This document shows positions 1 to 10,297 of a stretch of 64,000 bases of DNA, piece after piece. Numbering within the stretch: the stretch's first letter is position 1; each line of letters begins with the position of its first letter. Origin of the DNA: Winogradskyella eximia (GTDB lineage Bacteria > Bacteroidota > Bacteroidia > Flavobacteriales > Flavobacteriaceae); contig NZ_QRDV01000001.1 of assembly GCF_003386165.1 (NCBI RefSeq), positions 1,159,998-1,223,997 of the forward strand, read 5' to 3'. Both the position numbers and the translations under genes were made by a program. The notes beneath the pieces are model-generated. The model saw nothing but the letters and a program-made list of their open reading frames with translations. It made no database searches and was not told where the DNA came from.

Positions 1-2
1 GT

Positions 3-1121
3 CACCATAAACAAGATTCTTATTTTGGGTTAAATCTTTATGATATTGAGCATAATAGTTTTTATTCTAACTTGGTTTATAACACTATTATTTCAGATTC
101 TCGTCATAAAGTAAAAACAGGCTTAAGTTTTACCTATGACCACTATGATGAATTGGTAAATACAGATGTGTATGAACGTACTGAAAATTCAGTTGGCGGA
201 TTTTTTGAATATGCTTATGATAATTTAGATAAGTTAATAATGACAGCAGGAGTACGTGTTGACCAGCATAATAGATTAGGGTTTTTTGTAACACCTCGTT
301 TTCATTTGCGTTATACACCTTGGGAGAAATCTGCTTTTAGAGCTTCCTTTGGAAGGGGAAAACGAAGTGCTAATATATTTGCTGAAAATCAGAATATTTT
401 CGCAAGTTCAAGGCAAATTAATGTTTTAAATTCTGGTGGAAATATTTACGGTTTAGATCCAGAAATTGCATGGAACTATGGCATTAGCTATTTACAAGGC
501 TTCAACTTATTTGACAGAAAAGCAGATGTTACATTTGACTTTTATCGTACCGATTTTCAGAATCAAGTGGTTGTAGATTGGGAAAACCCTTATGAAGTTA
601 ATTTTTATAATTTAGAAGGAGATAGCTATGCTAATAGTTTTCAGTTCGAATTTAATTATAATGCTTTTGAACATTTTGATTTACGTATGGCTTATAAATA
701 TTACGATATTAAAACGGATTACCTGTCTGGTAAATTAGAAAAGCCATTAGTGCCAAAACATCGCTTGTTTGCTAACGCGTCTTACGAAACAAAAATTAAG
801 GAAAATGGGTCTCAATGGAAGTTTGATGCTACTTACAATTGGTTAAGTGCACAACGTTTTCCAAGTACGGAATTAAGTCCGACACAGTTTCAATTAGATG
901 ATGAAACTCCAACGGTTGGAACCTTAAATTTACAAGTTACTAAAGTATTTTCTCCAAAATTTGAAGTATATTTAGGTGGAGAAAATGTTACAAATGTGAG
1001 GCAAGACAACCCTGTTGTTAGTGCAGACAATCCATTTGGCTCAAATTTTGATAGTAACTTTGTGTATGGTTCAATATACGGAAGTATGTATTATGCAGGC
1101 TTACGATTCAAAATAAAATAA
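3..1121 (+). CDS. TonB-dependent outer-membrane receptor, C-terminal part (5' truncated)
   Basis: The reading frame is open from base 3 to the stop at 1119-1121, so the window holds only the last ~372 residues of a larger protein. What is visible is beta-barrel sequence: alternating aromatic and polar strands, a segment reading RYTPWEKSAFRASFGRGKR, and late strands with NVTNVRQDNPVV and YYAGLRFKIK at the C-terminus. This is typical of TonB-dependent receptors, which import scarce ligands across the outer membrane using TonB energy. The plug and TonB box lie outside the window. A secreted HMA metal-binding protein follows 51 bp downstream in the same direction, which suggests a metal, perhaps copper, as the ligand. 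That substrate is inferred from context only. Confidence 0.85.
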   Translation, partial: HHKQDSYFGLNLYDIEHNSFYSNLVYNTIISDSRHKVKTGLSFTYDHYDELVNTDVYERTENSVGGFFEYAYDNLDKLIMTAGVRVDQHNRLGFFVTPRFHLRYTPWEKSAFRASFGRGKRSANIFAENQNIFASSRQINVLNSGGNIYGLDPEIAWNYGISYLQGFNLFDRKADVTFDFYRTDFQNQVVVDWENPYEVNFYNLEGDSYANSFQFEFNYNAFEHFDLRMAYKYYDIKTDYLSGKLEKPLVPKHRLFANASYETKIKENGSQWKFDATYNWLSAQRFPSTELSPTQFQLDDETPTVGTLNLQVTKVFSPKFEVYLGGENVTNVRQDNPVVSADNPFGSNFDSNFVYGSIYGSMYYAGLRFKIK

Positions 1122-1172
1122 CATAGATTTCTACGAAAGCAGGAATCTCTTAAATACTTAAAACAAAACAAG

Positions 1173-1532
1173 ATGAAAAAAATAATATTAATATTTACAG
1201 TATTAATTACTACAGTAACATTTGCTCAAAACAAAAACGCAAAAGCAAACATAGAGGTTGATGGAGTTTGTGGAATGTGTAAAGAGCGTATAGAAAAGGC
1301 AGCTATTAGAACAAAAGGTGTGAAATCTGCCGTTTGGAATGTAGATACACACGAGTTGAAATTAATTTTTGATGAGCGAAAAACAGATGTAAAAACTATT
1401 TCTAAAAATATAGCAGCTGTTGGTCATGATACTAAAGAGATTAAAGCTACTGATGAACAGTATCATTCTGTCCATGCGTGCTGCTTGTATCGCGATGAAG
1501 ATGTTAAGAAAGACCATGAGAAAAAAGAATAG
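1173..1532 (+). CDS. Secreted heavy-metal-associated (HMA) domain protein
   Basis: This is a 119-residue protein with a signal peptide (MKKIILIFTVLITTVTFAQ). One HMA ferredoxin-like domain follows, with the CxxC metal site CGMC at Cys33-Cys36 in the usual GVCGMCKERIEKA context. A second Cys pair (HACCLYRDED, about residues 101-104) near the C-terminus may add a ligand site. HMA domains bind soft metals such as Cu(I). Here the protein is predicted to be periplasmic, which fits a metal chaperone or scavenger for the upstream receptor. The gene probably shares a transcript with the receptor and is followed directly by a strong terminator. A mercury- or copper-resistance role is equally possible; the metal is not determined by the sequence. 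Confidence 0.85.
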   Translation: MKKIILIFTVLITTVTFAQNKNAKANIEVDGVCGMCKERIEKAAIRTKGVKSAVWNVDTHELKLIFDERKTDVKTISKNIAAVGHDTKEIKATDEQYHSVHACCLYRDEDVKKDHEKKE

Positions 1533-1548
1533 GATTAAAATAATTAAA

Positions 1549-1576
1549 AAGCCTGAATTTATATTCAGGCTTTTTT
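1549..1576 (+). terminator. Rho-independent terminator after the HMA gene
   Basis: The arms GCCTGAAT (1551-1558) and ATTCAGGC (1563-1570) form a perfect stem with a 4-nt loop, flanked by A-run and T-run. It ends the receptor-HMA transcription unit. Confidence 0.85.
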
Positions 1577-1648
1577 ATGTGTTTTTATTAAATAGAAGTA
1601 TTAATAATTAGGCAAATAATTGGATAGCGATTAATGTGTATTAGAATT

Positions 1649-2302
1649 TTAATTTAAAGCCGCATCAATTTCTGCAATAAGAACGTCACAACTCTTAATT
1701 CCTAGTTTTGTGGCAGCCTTCTTGTCATCATAAGTTGTTAATAAAGCTCTTACAATATTTTTGAGTTTAATTTCATCTAGAAACGGTCCTTTACCTTGAG
1801 GTATCTGGTCGTAATCAGCGTGGTTTACCAAATAATTGCCTAAATAATCTTTTATCAAGCTCGTATGTCTAACGTAATCATCGGACAATTCATCATAATT
1901 AGCATAATGTTGTTGAATTGCTGTTTTGAGTTCAAAATCGTCAATCAATTTTAAGTCTCCTGAATTTATTAAGGTTTTATACGTAATGTTTTTAGGACTG
2001 AAGTTTACATATTTCACTATTGCAAAAATGTTATTCATCAATCGCATATCCTGATCTTTTTCAGAATTCAACACAGGAATAATCTCTGAGCAAATAATTT
2101 GTTTTTTATTTATCGCTTCAATATTTTTTTCAAGCTGAAGTTTGTCAGCTTCAACGTCGCTTTTAAGATTAGTGAGATATTGTTTTTTTAGCTTTTTGTC
2201 TTTTATGTTGTCTGCGCACTTGTTCATGCTAAAAGCAATTGTTATACCTAAAATAACTATAATTATTTCTCTTAAAGTGTATTTCCAAGTTGCTTTAGCC
2301 AT
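1649..2302 (-). CDS. DUF6090-like single-pass membrane protein
   Basis: The protein has 217 residues. An N-terminal amphipathic start (MAKATWKYTLREIIIVILGITIAFSMNKC) holds one transmembrane helix at about residues 12-27. A basic, coiled-coil-rich segment (about 33-75) and a soluble alpha-helical domain follow. The REIIIVILGITIAF pattern followed by a Lys/Glu-rich helix with LxNLKxDVExD resembles the DUF6090 proteins that are common and often multicopy in Flavobacteriaceae. No function is established for them and none is claimed here. It lies downstream of groEL on the same strand, but a hairpin at 2349-2378 separates them, so it is likely a separate unit. Confidence 0.6.
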   Translation of the reverse strand: MAKATWKYTLREIIIVILGITIAFSMNKCADNIKDKKLKKQYLTNLKSDVEADKLQLEKNIEAINKKQIICSEIIPVLNSEKDQDMRLMNNIFAIVKYVNFSPKNITYKTLINSGDLKLIDDFELKTAIQQHYANYDELSDDYVRHTSLIKDYLGNYLVNHADYDQIPQGKGPFLDEIKLKNIVRALLTTYDDKKAATKLGIKSCDVLIAEIDAALN

Positions 2303-2348
2303 AAGTTTGTTTTATTAGATTTCTAAAGCTAATAAAAATATTCAAAAC

Positions 2349-2378
2349 AAAAGCCTCTGATTTTCATCAAAGGCTTTT
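2349..2378 (-). terminator. Terminator downstream of groEL
   Basis: The arms AAAAGCCT (2349-2356) and AGGCTTTT (2371-2378) flank a 14-nt loop. The hairpin lies between the groEL stop and the start of the DUF6090-like gene, so it would end the groESL transcript. The T-run on the minus strand is modest. Confidence 0.6.
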
Positions 2379-2425
2379 AAATTTTAAAAATGACCGAAGT
2401 CGATTAATTTATTATGACATTACTA

Positions 2426-4114
<1,689 letters not shown>

Positions 4115-4171
4115 TTAATTGATTTTTATTTAGAGTGCACTAAAGGCTAACGGCCAATAGTAAAATGCAAT

Positions 4172-4447
4172 TTAGATTATAGCTAAGATGTCGCTTTCAC
4201 GCATCATTAAATAATCTTTACCTTCAAGTTTAAGTTCAGTTCCACCATACTTTCCATAAAGTACAGTATCTCCAACTTTTACAGTTAAAGGTTCATCTTT
4301 TGTACCGTTACCGATAGCTACAACAGTACCTTCTTGTGGTTTTTCTTTTGCATTATCTGGAATAATAATTCCTGAAGCTGTTTTAGTTTCAGCTTTCTTT
4401 GGTTCTACAAGAACACGGTCTGCTAATGGTTTAATGTTTAAGCCCAT
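4172..4447 (-). CDS. groES: Co-chaperonin GroES (Hsp10)
   Basis: This is a 91-residue co-chaperonin that caps the GroEL ring. The N-terminal strand is [12 protein letters not shown], the mobile loop is [21 protein letters not shown] (about residues 19-39), and the C-terminal part reads [30 protein letters not shown]. It is the first gene of groES-groEL. A terminator for the upstream secG operon (4572-4594) lies before it, so groES must have its own promoter in the ~120 bp between. That stretch contains overlapping TCAGA/TCTGA dyads and a TTGGCA element (see the regulatory entry). Confidence 0.97.
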   Translation of the reverse strand: MGLNIKPLADRVLVEPKKAETKTASGIIIPDNAKEKPQEGTVVAIGNGTKDEPLTVKVGDTVLYGKYGGTELKLEGKDYLMMRESDILAII

Positions 4448-4498
4448 TTGTTATATGTTTTTTAAATTATTTAATTATTAATTTACGCTTTAGCGTAG

Positions 4499-4541
4499 TT
4501 CGAAAATTATGCCAATTCAGAAAGTCTGACAAAGTTTCAGA
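4499..4541 (-). promoter_or_regulatory. Candidate groES promoter/operator with overlapping dyads
   Basis: On the minus strand this segment reads TGTCAGA...TCTGAATTGGCATAATTTTCGAA. On the plus strand TCAGA (4518-4522), TCTGA (4525-4529) and TCAGA (4537-4541) form two overlapping inverted repeats. Directly downstream in the direction of transcription is TTGGCATAATTTTCGAA (4499-4515), which resembles a sigma-54 -24 element but has a poor -12 part. A small hairpin, TACGCT-tt-AGCGTA (4484-4497), follows in the leader. No CIRCE consensus is present. The assignment is inference from position and symmetry. Confidence 0.35.
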
Positions 4542-4571
4542 TGTGTCAATCTAAATTGTTGTAAAATAAAA

Positions 4572-4594
4572 AAGCCAACTTAAAAAGTTGGCTT
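4572..4594 (-). terminator. Terminator of the miaB-secG operon
   Basis: The arms AAGCCAACTT (4572-4581) and AAGTTGGCTT (4585-4594) form a perfect 10-bp stem with a 3-nt loop. On the minus strand it is followed by a T-rich run (complement of 4563-4571). It lies 28 bp past the secG stop codon. Confidence 0.85.
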
Positions 4595-4621
4595 AATATT
4601 ATATGTGAAGATAACAATATG

Positions 4622-4969
4622 TTATTCTGTCGCTGTACCGTTTGTTGTTGCTGCATCATTCGTTGTTGCAGGAGCTGTAATAGGCATTTCAGTTGGTTCG
4701 TCTGTGTCTAAAGCTTTAGACTCTGCACTACCGCCAGAACCAATAGTTAAATTAGATGCTAAGATTAAAACGATTAACGCTGTAGCTAAAAACCAAGTAC
4801 TCTTATCTAAAAAGTCTCCTGTTTTTTGAACTCCACCCATTTGCTGAGTGCCTCCACCTCCAAAAGATGATGATAAACCTCCTCCTTTAGGGTTCTGTAC
4901 CATAATTACTACGACTAGTAAAAAGGCAACGATTACGATTAGTACTAAAAATATTGTAAATGCACTCAT
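4622..4969 (-). CDS. secG: Preprotein translocase subunit SecG
   Basis: This is a 115-residue inner-membrane subunit of the SecYEG translocon. The first membrane helix (about residues 3-23) runs into the family hallmark VMVQNPKGGGLSSSFGGGG; the second helix (about 58-78) is FLATALIVLILASNL. The C-terminal tail is Thr/Ala/Asn-rich and acidic, as in other Bacteroidota SecG proteins. It is the last gene of the minus-strand operon, 2 bp after the TPR-like gene, and is followed by a strong terminator. Confidence is high because of the QNPKGGGLSSSFGG motif and the two-helix layout. Confidence 0.93.
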   Translation of the reverse strand: MSAFTIFLVLIVIVAFLLVVVIMVQNPKGGGLSSSFGGGGTQQMGGVQKTGDFLDKSTWFLATALIVLILASNLTIGSGGSAESKALDTDEPTEMPITAPATTNDAATTNGTATE

Positions 4970-4971
4970 TA

Positions 4972-5931
4972 TTATATTGTATTATTATCCTTTAATTCTT
5001 TTACCAATTTTATTTGGTGTGCAAAGAAACTACTTTTTTCTGGATATTTCAAACTTAAAATTTTGTAAGATTGAATTGCTTTATCATAGTTTTTTTGTTC
5101 TAAATAAATCCGAGCCAAAGTTTCTGTCATTAAACTGTCTGAAATAGCGTCGTCATTATTAACCAACTTAGGTTTTGGAGCATTGTTAGAAACAGGTTTA
5201 ATCTTCGGGTTATTGCTAATAAATTTATCTATAATGGCAAGTTTATCTTGCAGTGGAGTAGTAGTTTCTACTTCTATAGCCTCATTTTTAGATGTTGTTT
5301 CTTCTTTTTGTTCTATTTCAACATTATCATCATCACGATTAATGGGTTTAAAACTCGTGATTTTTAACCACTCTGTAAATGAATGATTTTCAGATTTGTC
5401 AAACTCTAAAGGTTTGCCTATGTTAAGTTGTTTTTCTGCTGTTATATTTTTTACATCTACAGCTATTATGGAATCTTCAATTTTAGGAGCTTCTTGCTCT
5501 AATTTTGGTTCAGGTATTGGTTTTGCTTCAAATAAGCCTGGGTCTAAAACTCCTTCGGTGGCTTTAATTTGTTCTTTTAAAGCATCATCAATGGTTACAC
5601 TTTTGTTTACGGAAATATCGTCTACAGCATTAACTTCTATAGATTTAATATCCTCAATGTTTTGTTTTATGCGCTCTGATATTTCATTCTGATTAAAGAC
5701 ATCTGAAGTAATATAATCGAATAAAACACTACGGTTTGAAGTGTAGGCAGCAGTAATTTTTAAAGCGTTATTGTATTTGTAGCTTTCCTTTTGCTTTAGT
5801 CCTTTAAGATAAAGTGCTCTTAACGATTGAAAATATGGATATTGATTTATGGCTGCAGAAAGCGCTTCGGTTTGAGAGGCTGTTATGGCTTCTGGATGTT
5901 GTAATAAATATGTGAGTTGCTTAAGCTGCAT
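4972..5931 (-). CDS. TPR-like cytoplasmic protein, conserved neighbour of lptE
   Basis: This is a 319-residue soluble protein without signal peptide or membrane helix. The first ~100 residues are helical (LTYLLQHPEAITASQTEALSA..., LRALYLKGLKQKESYKYNNAL). The middle ~130 residues are Glu/Lys-rich, low in complexity and probably disordered. The last ~50 residues form one tetratricopeptide-like helix pair (TLARIYLEQKNYDKAIQSYKILSLKYP). It is tightly packed between lptE (3 bp) and secG (2 bp), so it is co-translated with envelope-biogenesis genes. A role as an adaptor in LPS or protein export is only an inference from this position; the family has no known activity that I recognise. Confidence 0.7.
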   Translation of the reverse strand: MQLKQLTYLLQHPEAITASQTEALSAAINQYPYFQSLRALYLKGLKQKESYKYNNALKITAAYTSNRSVLFDYITSDVFNQNEISERIKQNIEDIKSIEVNAVDDISVNKSVTIDDALKEQIKATEGVLDPGLFEAKPIPEPKLEQEAPKIEDSIIAVDVKNITAEKQLNIGKPLEFDKSENHSFTEWLKITSFKPINRDDDNVEIEQKEETTSKNEAIEVETTTPLQDKLAIIDKFISNNPKIKPVSNNAPKPKLVNNDDAISDSLMTETLARIYLEQKNYDKAIQSYKILSLKYPEKSSFFAHQIKLVKELKDNNTI

Positions 5932-5934
5932 AAT

Positions 5935-6462
5935 TTACCAGTCTGCTAATGATGCATTAAGAATATCTTGCGTAAGACGTTCTAAAATTTCTTCGAAAGC
6001 AGCGTCTTTTATACTGCCTGTAAGTTGGTCGTTTGCTCCATAATCGTAAAAGAATGAAAAACGTTTTTCAAAATCTTTTTCTTCATCTTTTGTATTTATA
6101 TAGCGCACATTTACAGAAATAGTTAATCTATTTTGTGCTGCAGTATTTTGTGCTGTTGCTGTCATTGGTGAAATACGGTATTCTACAATTTCACCTTCAT
6201 AAATAACTTCACCGCCTGTGTTTACTAAATTAGCACTTGTTTGATTTACAATTAAATCTTGTAGTGCATTTGTGAATAGTTGATCTAAACCAGGTTCAAT
6301 TAAATCGGCATTATTCTGAAAAAAATTAACTTGAAACGTTTCAGGTGTTTCCGTAATACCTGTAAATGAATAATTCACTTTGCAACTAAAACTCGTAAGG
6401 CAAATGGAAAATATTATAATGTATTTTAAAGCTTTCAATGAATTGGTGTTTGGTTTTTTCAT
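5935..6462 (-). CDS. lptE: LPS-assembly lipoprotein LptE
   Basis: This is a 175-residue lipoprotein: a hydrophobic signal (LKYIIIFSICLTSFSC) and lipobox with Cys27, followed by the LptE pattern of Bacteroidota (VNYSFTG...PETFQVNFFQNNADLIEP, then DLIVNQTSANLVNTGGEVIYEGEIVEYRISP). LptE plugs the LptD barrel that inserts lipopolysaccharide into the outer leaflet of the outer membrane. The gene follows the sigma-54 activator by 74 bp and precedes the TPR-like gene by 3 bp. lptD is not in the window. Sequence similarity within this family is low, so the assignment rests on pattern, length and gene order. Confidence 0.85.
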   Translation of the reverse strand: MKKPNTNSLKALKYIIIFSICLTSFSCKVNYSFTGITETPETFQVNFFQNNADLIEPGLDQLFTNALQDLIVNQTSANLVNTGGEVIYEGEIVEYRISPMTATAQNTAAQNRLTISVNVRYINTKDEEKDFEKRFSFFYDYGANDQLTGSIKDAAFEEILERLTQDILNASLADW

Positions 6463-6536
6463 AGTTGTAAAGGCATCAATATAACCTAAAAACTTAAATA
6501 TGAATATTTTAGTGTTGTTGATTTCATAAACTTATC

Positions 6537-7802
6537 TTAAAGATCAAACTGCTTAATTTTTCTATATAGCGTGCGTTCGCTAATTCCAAGTTCTGCAGCA
6601 GCAAGCTTACGTTTTCCGCTGTGTCGTTCTAAAGATTTTTTAATCAATTCTAATTCTTTATCATGTAAAGATAGTGTTTCCTCTTCTTCTATTTCTTCAG
6701 CAAAATGATATTTGTCTTCAGTTTCTGACGGTATAGAGTCATTAACTTCAGTGTGCTCAGGTATTGATAGTACTTCTAAATCTTCAACATTAGTATCGAA
6801 TTCTTCATCTTTATCTTCTCCGTAAATTTTCTGAATTAAATGTTCATTGTCTTTTTGAACCTCAGAAATATTTCCGTTTTCCATGAGTTTCATAGTGAGT
6901 TTTTTTAGATCGTTTAGATCACTTTTCATATCAAATAAAACTTTGTATAAAATTTCTCGCTCACTACTAAAATCACTTTCGGATTTAGAATTATTGACAA
7001 CAGCAGGTAAATTAGTGCTTGTGTTTGGTAAATAATTTTGAAGTGTTACACCATTAATAGTTCTGTTTTGTTCTAAAACAGAGACTTGTTCTGCTACGTT
7101 TCGTAATTGACGAATGTTACCATTCCAACGGAATTTTACAAGTAGAGCTACCGCATCATCCGTTAACTTTATTGTAGGCATTTTATATTTTAAGGCAAAG
7201 TCACTCGCAAATTTTCTAAATAACAAATGAATATCTTCTTTACGTTCTCTAAGTGGAGGTAAGTTGATTTCAATAGTGCTTAATCTATAGTATAAATCTT
7301 CTCTGAATTTTTCTTTCTTAATAGCTTCAAACATGTTAACGTTTGTTGCTGCTACAATTCTAACATTGGTTTGTTGTACCTTACTAGAACCTACTTTTAT
7401 AAACTCACCATTTTCTAAAACACGCAGCAAACGTACTTGTGTTGTTAATGGAAGTTCGCCAACTTCATCTAAGAAGATTGTTCCTCCATCTGCGACTTCA
7501 AAATATCCAGAACGCGTAGCTGTAGCTCCTGTAAAAGCACCTTTTTCGTGTCCAAATAATTCACTGTCAATAGTGCCTTCTGGAATAGCACCACAGTTTA
7601 CGGCAATATACTTGCCGTGTTTTCTATGTGATAATTGGTGTATAATTTTAGGAATACTCTCTTTACCAACACCACTTTCTCCAGTAACTAAAACTGAAAT
7701 ATCAGTTGGAGCAACCTGTATCGCTTTTTCTATAGAGCGATTAAGTTTTGGGTCGTTTCCAATAATTCCGAAACGTTGTTTTATGGCTTGAATTGATTCC
7801 AT
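6537..7802 (-). CDS. Sigma-54-dependent activator lacking a receiver domain
   Basis: This is a 421-residue AAA+ enhancer-binding protein that would remodel sigma-54 RNA polymerase. The AAA+ domain begins almost at the N-terminus: Walker A GESGVGKE at 41-48, the sigma-54 contact loop GAFTGA at 88-93, Walker B GGTIFLDE at 106-113. There is no REC, GAF or PAS domain before it. After the AAA+ part comes an unusually acidic linker (about residues 275-375, rich in Glu/Asp), then a Fis-type helix-turn-helix at the C-terminus (LAAAELGISERTLYRKIKQF). It sits in the miaB-lptE-secG operon. Its targets are unknown. Without a sensor domain, activity may be set by abundance or by the acidic linker; this is inference. 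Confidence 0.93.
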   Translation of the reverse strand: MESIQAIKQRFGIIGNDPKLNRSIEKAIQVAPTDISVLVTGESGVGKESIPKIIHQLSHRKHGKYIAVNCGAIPEGTIDSELFGHEKGAFTGATATRSGYFEVADGGTIFLDEVGELPLTTQVRLLRVLENGEFIKVGSSKVQQTNVRIVAATNVNMFEAIKKEKFREDLYYRLSTIEINLPPLRERKEDIHLLFRKFASDFALKYKMPTIKLTDDAVALLVKFRWNGNIRQLRNVAEQVSVLEQNRTINGVTLQNYLPNTSTNLPAVVNNSKSESDFSSEREILYKVLFDMKSDLNDLKKLTMKLMENGNISEVQKDNEHLIQKIYGEDKDEEFDTNVEDLEVLSIPEHTEVNDSIPSETEDKYHFAEEIEEEETLSLHDKELELIKKSLERHSGKRKLAAAELGISERTLYRKIKQFDL

Positions 7803-7843
7803 AGTTATTTCCTGTAAATTGGGAATTTCTTTTTAAATTACTA

Positions 7844-8800
7844 TTAGTTAACGTAGTTAAAAACTTCATCAATGGTAATATCTCCACTACCAGCGTTTAA
7901 TAATGCAGAGTTAATACTACCACTTCTATTAATTATTCTTCCTTCTGTATCATAGACTATTTCTAAATCTGAAGAGCCTTCTGGTGTTGTAGCACTTGTC
8001 ATATTATTAGAGCTTCCCCAAAATGCTTGCCAATGTTCAATTTGGTCATCGTAATTATCATTGAACAACTGTAATTTATAAAAATCTTGAAATATATCTT
8101 TTAAAGGATTGGTGTTATCATCATAAGTGTAAGTAAATGTTCTTGCACCATCACCTGTCATTACTGTTGATGTTAAATTACTGTTTGCATCGTAACTGAG
8201 AGTTTCGTTTCTAACAGTGGTTCCTTCTGACGACGTTTCTCTTTGTATAAGTCTGTCGTTAGTATCAAAAGTATAAGTGACTATAACTGAAGATCCAACT
8301 TCTGTTCTTGTTGCGATATTGTCATTGTGCTCCAGATTGTAAGTGTAATTTTCTTCTGGATACTGATTATCAACAAAATTAATCTGCACTATATTATCGC
8401 CGCTGTATGTAATGGTAGTTGTACTGATTTCATTAGTCCCATCAGAAGCTGAAGTTTCTATAATTCGTCCATTATTGTCTCTTACTACAGGTGCTGTACC
8501 ATCTACAATGATTCCAAACAATTCAACGCGTGTGCTTTGTGAGCCAATTAGACCAGAAGAATTGAGGTAAAAGTCCGTTTCAATTGTAGAAACACCAAAT
8601 CCACTATCTACCGATTTATCATAACTGTAACTAGAAAGTGCAAAATTGCCTCCGTTAGGATCTCCGCCTCCAGTATTACCGCCTCCGGTATTACCACCTC
8701 CATTTTGTTCACCACCATTAGTGTACGCAGGATCTAAAGGTTCATTGTCACAAGAGGTTACTAAAGTTAAAGCTAAAAAGATTAGAACTAATTTTTTCAT
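7844..8800 (-). CDS. Hypothetical lipoprotein with Gly/Asn-rich linker
   Basis: This is a 318-residue predicted outer-membrane or periplasmic lipoprotein. The signal peptide ends in the lipobox LVTSC with Cys17. A Gly-rich linker of repeated GGGNT units follows (about residues 29-50, encoded by an imperfect short tandem repeat at 8660-8710). The rest is a beta-strand-rich domain with YD-repeat-like pieces such as YTFDTNDRLIQRE, SYDANSNLTSTV and YDTEGRIINRSG, as in Bacteroidota proteins of the DUF4595 / RHS-like type. It lies 15 bp downstream of miaB and 41 bp before the sigma-54 activator. No activity can be assigned. Confidence 0.75.
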   Translation of the reverse strand: MKKLVLIFLALTLVTSCDNEPLDPAYTNGGEQNGGGNTGGGNTGGGDPNGGNFALSSYSYDKSVDSGFGVSTIETDFYLNSSGLIGSQSTRVELFGIIVDGTAPVVRDNNGRIIETSASDGTNEISTTTITYSGDNIVQINFVDNQYPEENYTYNLEHNDNIATRTEVGSSVIVTYTFDTNDRLIQRETSSEGTTVRNETLSYDANSNLTSTVMTGDGARTFTYTYDDNTNPLKDIFQDFYKLQLFNDNYDDQIEHWQAFWGSSNNMTSATTPEGSSDLEIVYDTEGRIINRSGSINSALLNAGSGDITIDEVFNYVN

Positions 8801-8815
8801 ATAGATTTATTTTTA

Positions 8816-10261
8816 TTAATTGTTTTTTGAATAGTCAATGGCTTTTCCAATAAGTGTTGCGCTTGTGCAATCTGTGATTAAAACATTAACCAAATCGCCT
8901 ACTTTGTAATGTTCTTTTGGAAATACCGCAACAGTATTATCAGAAGTTCTACCTGACCATTGTAAATCAGATTTTTTAGATGCTTTTTCTATTAAAACTT
9001 CAACAGTTTTGTTAAGATGATTACGCGTATTTAGTTCGCTATACTTGCGTTCTAGTTTTACAATTTCTGTTAAGCGACGTTTCTTTACCTCTTCAGGTAC
9101 GTCATCTTCCATTTTTCTTCCTGCTAAAGTTCCTGGTCGTTCAGAATAGGTAAACATATAGCCAAAGTTATATTTTACATAGTCCATCAATGATAATGTG
9201 TCTTGGTGGTCTTCTTCAGTTTCAGTTGGGAAACCCGCTATTAAATCTACACTAATGGAGCATTCAGGGATTATACGTCTAATATTATCTATTAGTTCAA
9301 AATATTCTTCACGTGTATGTAAACGATTCATTTCTTTTAAAATACGATTACTTCCACTTTGCACAGGTAAATGTATGTGTTTACAAATGTTGTCGTATTT
9401 CGCCATAGTTTCAATAACATCTAAAGTTAAATCTTGTGGGTTAGATGTTGAAAAACGAATACGCAATTTCGGTTGTGCTTTGGCGCATAGTTCTAAAAGA
9501 TTTGCGAAATTTACAGCCGTAGCTTTTTGAAGGTCTGAAGCATTATTAAAATCTTTCTTTAAACCACCTCCATACCACAAATAGCTATCTACATTTTGTC
9601 CTAAAAGGGTTATTTCTTTAAAACCTTTAGACCATAAGTCGTTTACTTCTTCAATTATACTTTGCGGATCTCTACTACGTTCTCTACCTCTTGTAAACGG
9701 TACCACGCAAAATGTACACATGTTGTCGCAACCACGAGTAATAGATACAAAAGCTGTAACTCCATTACTATTTAAACGTACAGGAGAAATATCTCCGTAG
9801 GTTTCTTCTTTAGAAAGTATAACATTTATGGCGTCCCTACCTTCATCAACTTCTGCTAGTAAGTTTGGTAAATCTTTATAGGCATCTGGTCCTACAACCA
9901 AATCTACTATTTTTTCTTCTTCTAAAAACTTGGTTTTTAGGCGTTCTGCCATACAGCCCAATACACCAACTTTCATTTTTGGATTGGTGCGTTTTATAGC
10001 GTTATAGTGTTGTAATCGCTTTCTAACCGTTTGCTCAGCCTTATCTCTTATAGAACAAGTGTTTACTAATACAAGATCAGCTTCTTCAAGAGTCTGTGTG
10101 GTGTTAAAACCTTGTTCTGAAAGAATTGAAGCCACAATTTCACTATCGCTAAAATTCATAGCGCAACCATAACTCTCTATAAATAGTTTGCGTTGGTTAC
10201 CTTCTTTTTTATCTAAAACTAAGGTTTCTCCTTGTTTTTTTTCGTCAATATTTTTTTCCAT
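8816..10261 (-). CDS. miaB: tRNA-2-methylthio-N6-dimethylallyladenosine synthase MiaB
   Basis: This is a 481-residue radical-SAM methylthiotransferase that modifies i6A37 of tRNAs reading UNN codons to ms2i6A. The N-terminal UPF0004 domain carries Cys33, Cys69 and Cys103 for the auxiliary [4Fe-4S] cluster. The radical-SAM motif CDNMCTFC holds Cys178, Cys182 and Cys185. A C-terminal TRAM domain covers about residues 410-476. All six cluster cysteines are present. It is the first gene of the minus-strand operon that ends with secG, and a two-box promoter is visible at 10298-10330. The first ~25 residues are a charged extension before the conserved KLFIESYGC strand. Confidence 0.97.
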   Translation of the reverse strand: MEKNIDEKKQGETLVLDKKEGNQRKLFIESYGCAMNFSDSEIVASILSEQGFNTTQTLEEADLVLVNTCSIRDKAEQTVRKRLQHYNAIKRTNPKMKVGVLGCMAERLKTKFLEEEKIVDLVVGPDAYKDLPNLLAEVDEGRDAINVILSKEETYGDISPVRLNSNGVTAFVSITRGCDNMCTFCVVPFTRGRERSRDPQSIIEEVNDLWSKGFKEITLLGQNVDSYLWYGGGLKKDFNNASDLQKATAVNFANLLELCAKAQPKLRIRFSTSNPQDLTLDVIETMAKYDNICKHIHLPVQSGSNRILKEMNRLHTREEYFELIDNIRRIIPECSISVDLIAGFPTETEEDHQDTLSLMDYVKYNFGYMFTYSERPGTLAGRKMEDDVPEEVKKRRLTEIVKLERKYSELNTRNHLNKTVEVLIEKASKKSDLQWSGRTSDNTVAVFPKEHYKVGDLVNVLITDCTSATLIGKAIDYSKNN

Positions 10262-10297
10262 CAGCTACAGTGAATACTTAAATTCTCAATAAGTATG

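Noticed and set aside
4134..4141. AGTGCACT palindrome between groES and groEL as a CIRCE operator
   Set aside because: CIRCE requires TTAGCACTC-N9-GAGTGCTAA; only a short self-complementary octamer is present.
7844..8800. The YD-like lipoprotein as an RHS toxin
   Set aside because: It is short, has no RHS core or C-terminal toxin domain and lies in a housekeeping operon.
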